The position numbers were made by a program, and so were the translations under genes. Shown one piece after another: positions 60,612 to 64,000 of a stretch of DNA of 64,000 nucleotides. The notes beneath the pieces are model-generated. The model made no database searches. It was not told the DNA's origin and worked only from the letters and a program-made list of their open reading frames with translations. The stretch's first letter is position 1. Every line of letters starts with the position of its first letter. The stretch is taken from contig DXBM01000050.1 in the NCBI GenBank assembly GCA_019116525.1, forward strand, positions 1-64,000. The letters are read 5' to 3'. The DNA comes from Candidatus Olsenella pullistercoris. Its GTDB lineage: Bacteria > Actinomycetota > Coriobacteriia > Coriobacteriales > Atopobiaceae.

Positions 60612-61766
60612 ATGAGCACGTTTGCCATCAAGGCCGACCGGTTCGTCCTGCCCGGCGCCACCATGCAGGGGGGCTACCTCACCATCGCCGACGGCAAGTT
60701 CGTCGGCTGGTCCGAGCAGGCGCCCGACTGCGACATCCACGACCTCTCCGGCTGTATCGTGGGCCCGGGTCTCGTTGACACGCACATCCACGGCTTCTTC
60801 AACCATGCAACCACCGACCGCGACCCTGCCGGCATCGACGCCTCGAGCGTCGAGCTCGCGCGCCGCGGCACCACCTGCTGGCTGCCGACGACCTTCACGG
60901 AGTCCGTGGAGCAGATCGCCGACTCCTGCGCCGCCATCGCCGCGGCGGACGAGGGCCGCGACGCCGACTTCGTGGGCGCGCGCATCGGCGGCATCTACCT
61001 CGAGGGCCCGTTCTTCACCGAGGCGCACGTGGGCGCCCAGAACCCGGTCTACCTCATCGACCCGAGCGTCGAGGTCTTTGACATGTGGCAGGAGCGGGCC
61101 GGCGGGCGCATCGTGAAGAGCGCCCTTGCTGCCGAGAAGGACGGCGCGTGCGCGTACTGCGCGGCGCTGGACGCGCGTGGCGTGGTGACGGCCATCGGCC
61201 ACTCCGACGCGCACTACGACGAGGCCCTCGCCGCGGTGAACGCCGGTGCGAGCTGCTTTGTCCACACCTACAACGGTCAGCGCGGCCTGCACCACCGCGA
61301 CCCCGGCGTCACCGGCACCGCCATGACGACCAACGGCACCTACGCCGAGATCATCTGCGACGGCAAGCACGTCGTGCCCGCGGCGATCAAGGCGCTCGTG
61401 ACCGCCAAGGGCTGGGAGCACTCGGTCCTCATCACCGACTGCCTCGGCTGCGGCGGCATGCCCGAGGGCGAGTACATGTCCGGCGGCCTGCCCGTGGTCA
61501 TGAGGGGCGGCCTGTGCTACCTGCGCGACGGTGACTCCATCGCCGGCTCCGTCCTCACGCTCGCCGAGGGCGTCAAGAACATGGTGGACTGGCAGATCGT
61601 GACCGCTGAGCAGGCCATTCGCATGGCAACCGAGGTCGCCGCCCGCTCCGCTCGCATCGACGACCGCTTTGGCTCGATCAAGCCGGGCCGCGCTGCCGAC
61701 CTCACGGTCTTCAACGCCGACATGACGCTCGCCGCCACCTACGTGGGCGGCACCCTCGTCAAGTAG
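60612..61766 (+). CDS. nagA: N-acetylglucosamine/galactosamine-6-phosphate deacetylase
   Basis: The 384-residue amidohydrolase has the metal-binding LVDTHIHGFFNH, the Glu in YLEGPFFTEAH, the His in IGHSDAHYD, HTYNGQRGLHH and the catalytic Asp in LITDCLGCGG. It removes the acetyl group from an N-acetylamino-sugar 6-phosphate. Beside agaS, the galactosamine version (AgaA) is likely. GGAGG precedes the ATG; the palindrome just upstream may regulate it. Confidence 0.92.
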   Translation: MSTFAIKADRFVLPGATMQGGYLTIADGKFVGWSEQAPDCDIHDLSGCIVGPGLVDTHIHGFFNHATTDRDPAGIDASSVELARRGTTCWLPTTFTESVEQIADSCAAIAAADEGRDADFVGARIGGIYLEGPFFTEAHVGAQNPVYLIDPSVEVFDMWQERAGGRIVKSALAAEKDGACAYCAALDARGVVTAIGHSDAHYDEALAAVNAGASCFVHTYNGQRGLHHRDPGVTGTAMTTNGTYAEIICDGKHVVPAAIKALVTAKGWEHSVLITDCLGCGGMPEGEYMSGGLPVVMRGGLCYLRDGDSIAGSVLTLAEGVKNMVDWQIVTAEQAIRMATEVAARSARIDDRFGSIKPGRAADLTVFNADMTLAATYVGGTLVK

Positions 61767-61771
61767 CGGCT

Positions 61772-61870
61772 CTGACAGAGGGGACGGGGGGATCTGTCAA
61801 GCCTCCGTCCCCTCTGTCATGTTGACGCAAGGGACAGAGGCTTGACAGATCCCCCCGTCCCCTCTGTCAG
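61772..61870. repeat. GGGGGATCTGTCAA family, long copy
   Basis: CTGACAGAGGGGACGGGGGG ATCTGTCAAGCCTC pairs with GAGGCTTGACAGAT and CCCCCCGTCCCCTCTGTCAG, a perfect match of about 34 bp per arm. The centre repeats part of the arm (CGTCCCCTCTGTCA) and TTGACGCAAGGGACA. It starts 5 bp after the nagA stop. Confidence 0.93.
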
Positions 61871-61967
61871 CTTAGGGTTTCGTCACCTTTCGCGAAGACG
61901 CCCCGGCGCGTCCTCCGGCCCGCTATCATGGCTCAAACGACCCTCGACGGCGGGAAGGGAGGCGGCC

Positions 61968-63269
61968 ATGCGGCTCAGGAGGCGCACAGGGCGCTCGAGG
62001 CGCCGCCGCAGCGTGCTTCTCGCCCTGCTCGTCGCCATCGCGCTTGCCGACACCGCCACGCTCGCCGGGGCAGCCGTGCTGCACGTGCGCCGGCTGGAGC
62101 GCGCGAGCGGCACGAACGCCGTGACGGCTCCCGAGGTGGTCGCGGAGCGCAGGGAGGGCCCCTTCACCGCAACGATCGACTACGCCGCGCTCTTCTCGGC
62201 TGACGGCCATCAGGTCTCTTCCGAGGTGCGCTGGGCCGACGACTGGTTCTTCCAGGACGCCACGGAGTACAACCACGACCTCGCGCACACCTGCGCGGTG
62301 CTCTCTGCCGTCGCCAACGCCGAGAGCGCCTACTACCAGCAGGGCTCGTCCGCGCCCGCCTACGCAGAGCAGGCCTTTGCGGAGCTCGGCTTTGAGGAGG
62401 TCTCCACGGCTTCCTACCGCTACCGCAGCGAGGTCCTCGACGAGGTCCTTGGCGTGGTTGACGGCACGGACGTGGTTGCCTACACGCTCGCCACCCGGCA
62501 CGTGACGAACTCGGAGACGGGCGAGGAGCGCCTGCTCACCGTTGTGGTGGTGCGCGGGTCGTACGGATCCGAGTGGCTCTCGAACGCTCGGATCGAGAGC
62601 GCCGAGGACGCCACCGGCGACGGGGACCACCTCGGCTTCACGCTCGCCGCGGAGGAGATCGTTGCAGACCTCGAGGAGCGCGCTGCCGAGCTCGACCCCA
62701 GCGTGGAGCGCAGCTACCTCTTCTGCGGCCACAGCAGGGGGGCGGCCGTTGCCAGCCTGCTCGCGAGCTACGTCGACGACGTGCCGGCCCTCGCGAGCGC
62801 CGAGGACGTGCGCGCGTACGGCTTTGCGACCCCCAACTGCACGTCCTCGACCGAGGCGCGCTCGGCTCGCTACGACAACATCTTCAACGTCCTCAACCCC
62901 TCTGACGTGGTGACGTCGCTCCCGCCCGCGGCGTGGGGCTACGACCGCTACGGCCAGGACGTGTGGCTCCCTGGCGAGGGCGATGCCTCGCTCGCCGCGC
63001 TCCTCCCGCGCATGCGCGCCGCCTACCTCGAGACGATGGGGGTCGCGTGCCCCGCCGACCCGTCCGACCGCTCCGTCGTGGGGGAGCTCGCCGAGCGCCT
63101 GGCTGACGCGGCCCCCTCCCTCGAGGCGCTTGCCTCGCCCCTCACGTGGCCCGACGTGGCGGCGGCGCTCATGGACGCCGATCTGCCCGGCCTGCTCTCG
63201 AGCCACTACCCCAACACCTACATCGCTTGGCTCGAGGCCACGGACGCGGGGGACCTCACCTTCTCCTAG
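61968..63269 (+). CDS. membrane-anchored lipase-like alpha/beta hydrolase (class 3 lipase)
   Basis: The 433-residue protein has a basic start and a signal anchor (SVLLALLVAIALADTATLAG), then an exported domain. The nucleophile elbow is FCGHSRGAAVASLL (Ser in GHSRG), followed by FATPNCTSS and an acidic residue in VLNPSDVVTSLPP, with a late His (SSHYPN), the order found in Lipase_3 proteins. GGGAGG precedes the ATG. The substrate may be a lipid or other ester. Confidence 0.85.
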   Translation: MRLRRRTGRSRRRRSVLLALLVAIALADTATLAGAAVLHVRRLERASGTNAVTAPEVVAERREGPFTATIDYAALFSADGHQVSSEVRWADDWFFQDATEYNHDLAHTCAVLSAVANAESAYYQQGSSAPAYAEQAFAELGFEEVSTASYRYRSEVLDEVLGVVDGTDVVAYTLATRHVTNSETGEERLLTVVVVRGSYGSEWLSNARIESAEDATGDGDHLGFTLAAEEIVADLEERAAELDPSVERSYLFCGHSRGAAVASLLASYVDDVPALASAEDVRAYGFATPNCTSSTEARSARYDNIFNVLNPSDVVTSLPPAAWGYDRYGQDVWLPGEGDASLAALLPRMRAAYLETMGVACPADPSDRSVVGELAERLADAAPSLEALASPLTWPDVAAALMDADLPGLLSSHYPNTYIAWLEATDAGDLTFS

Positions 63270-63314
63270 CGCCGCGCAGGATGGCGCGGGGCGTGCCAGC
63301 GTCAGGTCGTAGCC

Positions 63315-63422
63315 CCTCCCAAACCGACGTTCTTCTCGCCAGAATGTAGGTTTGAGCGGCATTAAGCTCGCTGAACCCTCCTGAACCTACGCTTTGGCGA
63401 GAAAAATGTGGGTTTGGGAGGG
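63315..63422. repeat. palindrome with internal GGCGAGAA (copy G)
   Basis: CCCTCCCAAACC pairs with GGTTTGGGAGGG at the ends. Inside, ACGTTCTTCTCGCC and TGTAGGTTT pair loosely with AACCTACG and GGCGAGAAAAATGT. It begins about 45 bp after the lipase-like gene's stop codon. Confidence 0.8.
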
Positions 63423-63540
63423 AATATCAGTCGCAGGAGCGTGAGCCGCGCGCAAGCAATCTGGTTTTTTGAACATACCGTCTAAAAATGCCGGCACTGA
63501 GGTAGATTCTCTCCCGTGAGCAATCGTAGGCGGGAGAGCC

Positions 63541-64000
63541 ATGGCACAGGCGAGAAGAACGGTGCGCGTCGGCATCGATGTGGGGTCCACAACGGTGAAG
63601 GCCGTCGCGGTCGAACGCCGCGGCGGGGGATGGGAGCGCGTCTTCTCGCGCTATGTGCGCCACGGCGCCCGTCAGGCCGCGACCGTTGCCGAGGTGCTGG
63701 GCGAGCTCTCCTCCGTGCTCCCGAACGTCCGCCTGTGCGCGGCGCTCACGGGCTCCGGCGCCCCGACGCTCGCCGAGGAGCTGGGGCTTCCCTACGTGCA
63801 GGAGGTCGTGGCCAACTCCATCGCCGTGCGCGAGCTCTTCCCCGAGGCGCGCTGCGCCATCGAGCTCGGCGGGCAGGACGCCAAGATCGTCTTCTTCGAG
63901 AAGGATCCGCGCACCGGTGACCTCACGGTCTCTAACATGCGCATGAACGGCTCGTGCGCGGGCGGCACCGGCGCGTTTCTCGACGAGATCGCGTCTCTGC
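63541..64000 (+). CDS. BadF/BcrA/HgdC-type ATPase (acyl-CoA dehydratase activase), partial
   Basis: The first 153 residues are visible; the gene runs off the right edge. GIDVGSTTVKAVAVE is the phosphate-binding start of the ASKHA fold, ELGGQDAKIVFFE the second phosphate loop, and NGSCAGGTGAFLDE the motif with the Fe-S ligand Cys. Such proteins activate 2-hydroxyacyl-CoA dehydratases or benzoyl-CoA reductases with ATP. In Coriobacteriia this N-terminus often belongs to a very long fused activase-dehydratase protein; the rest is needed to tell. GGGAG precedes the ATG. Confidence 0.9.
   Translation, partial: MAQARRTVRVGIDVGSTTVKAVAVERRGGGWERVFSRYVRHGARQAATVAEVLGELSSVLPNVRLCAALTGSGAPTLAEELGLPYVQEVVANSIAVRELFPEARCAIELGGQDAKIVFFEKDPRTGDLTVSNMRMNGSCAGGTGAFLDEIASL

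Noticed and set aside
58614-61421. 935-aa minus-strand ORF
   Set aside because: Antisense shadow of the GntR, agaS and nagA genes, with no recognisable domain.

Overview
The window is about 64 kb of high-GC, gene-dense bacterial chromosome. The gene set suggests an anaerobic, host-associated actinobacterium of the Coriobacteriia, probably close to Olsenella/Atopobiaceae. Supporting signs are a single-chain PurL with fused glutaminase domain, mannose-family PTS genes, a BadF/HgdC-type activase, an SudB/NfnA-like flavoprotein, an ECF vitamin transporter, a serpin, and Clostridia-like genes in GC-rich codon use. The genus call is inference; no rRNA or marker database was available.

Layout. 0-4 kb: minus-strand housekeeping genes (flavoprotein fragment, pth, prs, glmU), then tRNA-Gln. 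4.5-9.2 kb: AlbA_2-domain protein, peptidoglycan-binding-domain protein, polyprenyl synthase, galE. 9.2-15.8 kb: NlpC/P60-like protein, malic enzyme, ECF sigma factor with its membrane partner, lipoprotein serpin, DMT permease. 15.9-23.1 kb: purL, then a riboflavin ECF transporter operon (ribU, fused double-ATPase ecfA, ecfT) behind an FMN riboswitch. 23.2-32.5 kb: murB, a UPF0210 protein, a HAD phosphatase, two large helicases, and a nitroreductase gene broken by an exact 28-bp tandem duplication. 32.6-44.2 kb: polysaccharide deacetylase, pyrE, asnS, CapA-like lipoprotein, manA, mscL, dtd, M32 carboxypeptidase, ROK glucokinase. 44.3-50 kb: sugar regulation genes (lone PTS EIIA, two DeoR regulators, an AraC regulator) and a class II aldolase. 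50-53.5 kb: response regulator, ABC ATPase, permease and soluble histidine kinase. 53.6-61.8 kb: amino-sugar locus (PfkB kinase divergent from a mannose-family PTS with YajC-like protein, then GntR regulator, AgaS and NagA-like deacetylase). 61.9-64 kb: lipase-like protein and the start of an activase.

The 47-62 kb genes can form one route: PTS import of an N-acetylated amino sugar, deacetylation (NagA/AgaA), deamination-isomerisation (AgaS), phosphorylation (PfkB-type tagatose-6-phosphate kinase) and aldol cleavage (class II aldolase). This fits N-acetylgalactosamine from mucin or glycosaminoglycans better than N-acetylglucosamine, because AgaS and not NagB is present.

The most unusual property is the density of dyad-symmetric repeats. 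At least five families sit mostly right after stop codons or at convergent gene ends. One copy lies in frame inside the fused ecfA gene and encodes its inter-domain linker. Another family keeps an inner core while its outer arms change but remain self-complementary. A GGCGAGAAGAACG-type motif recurs at gene boundaries.
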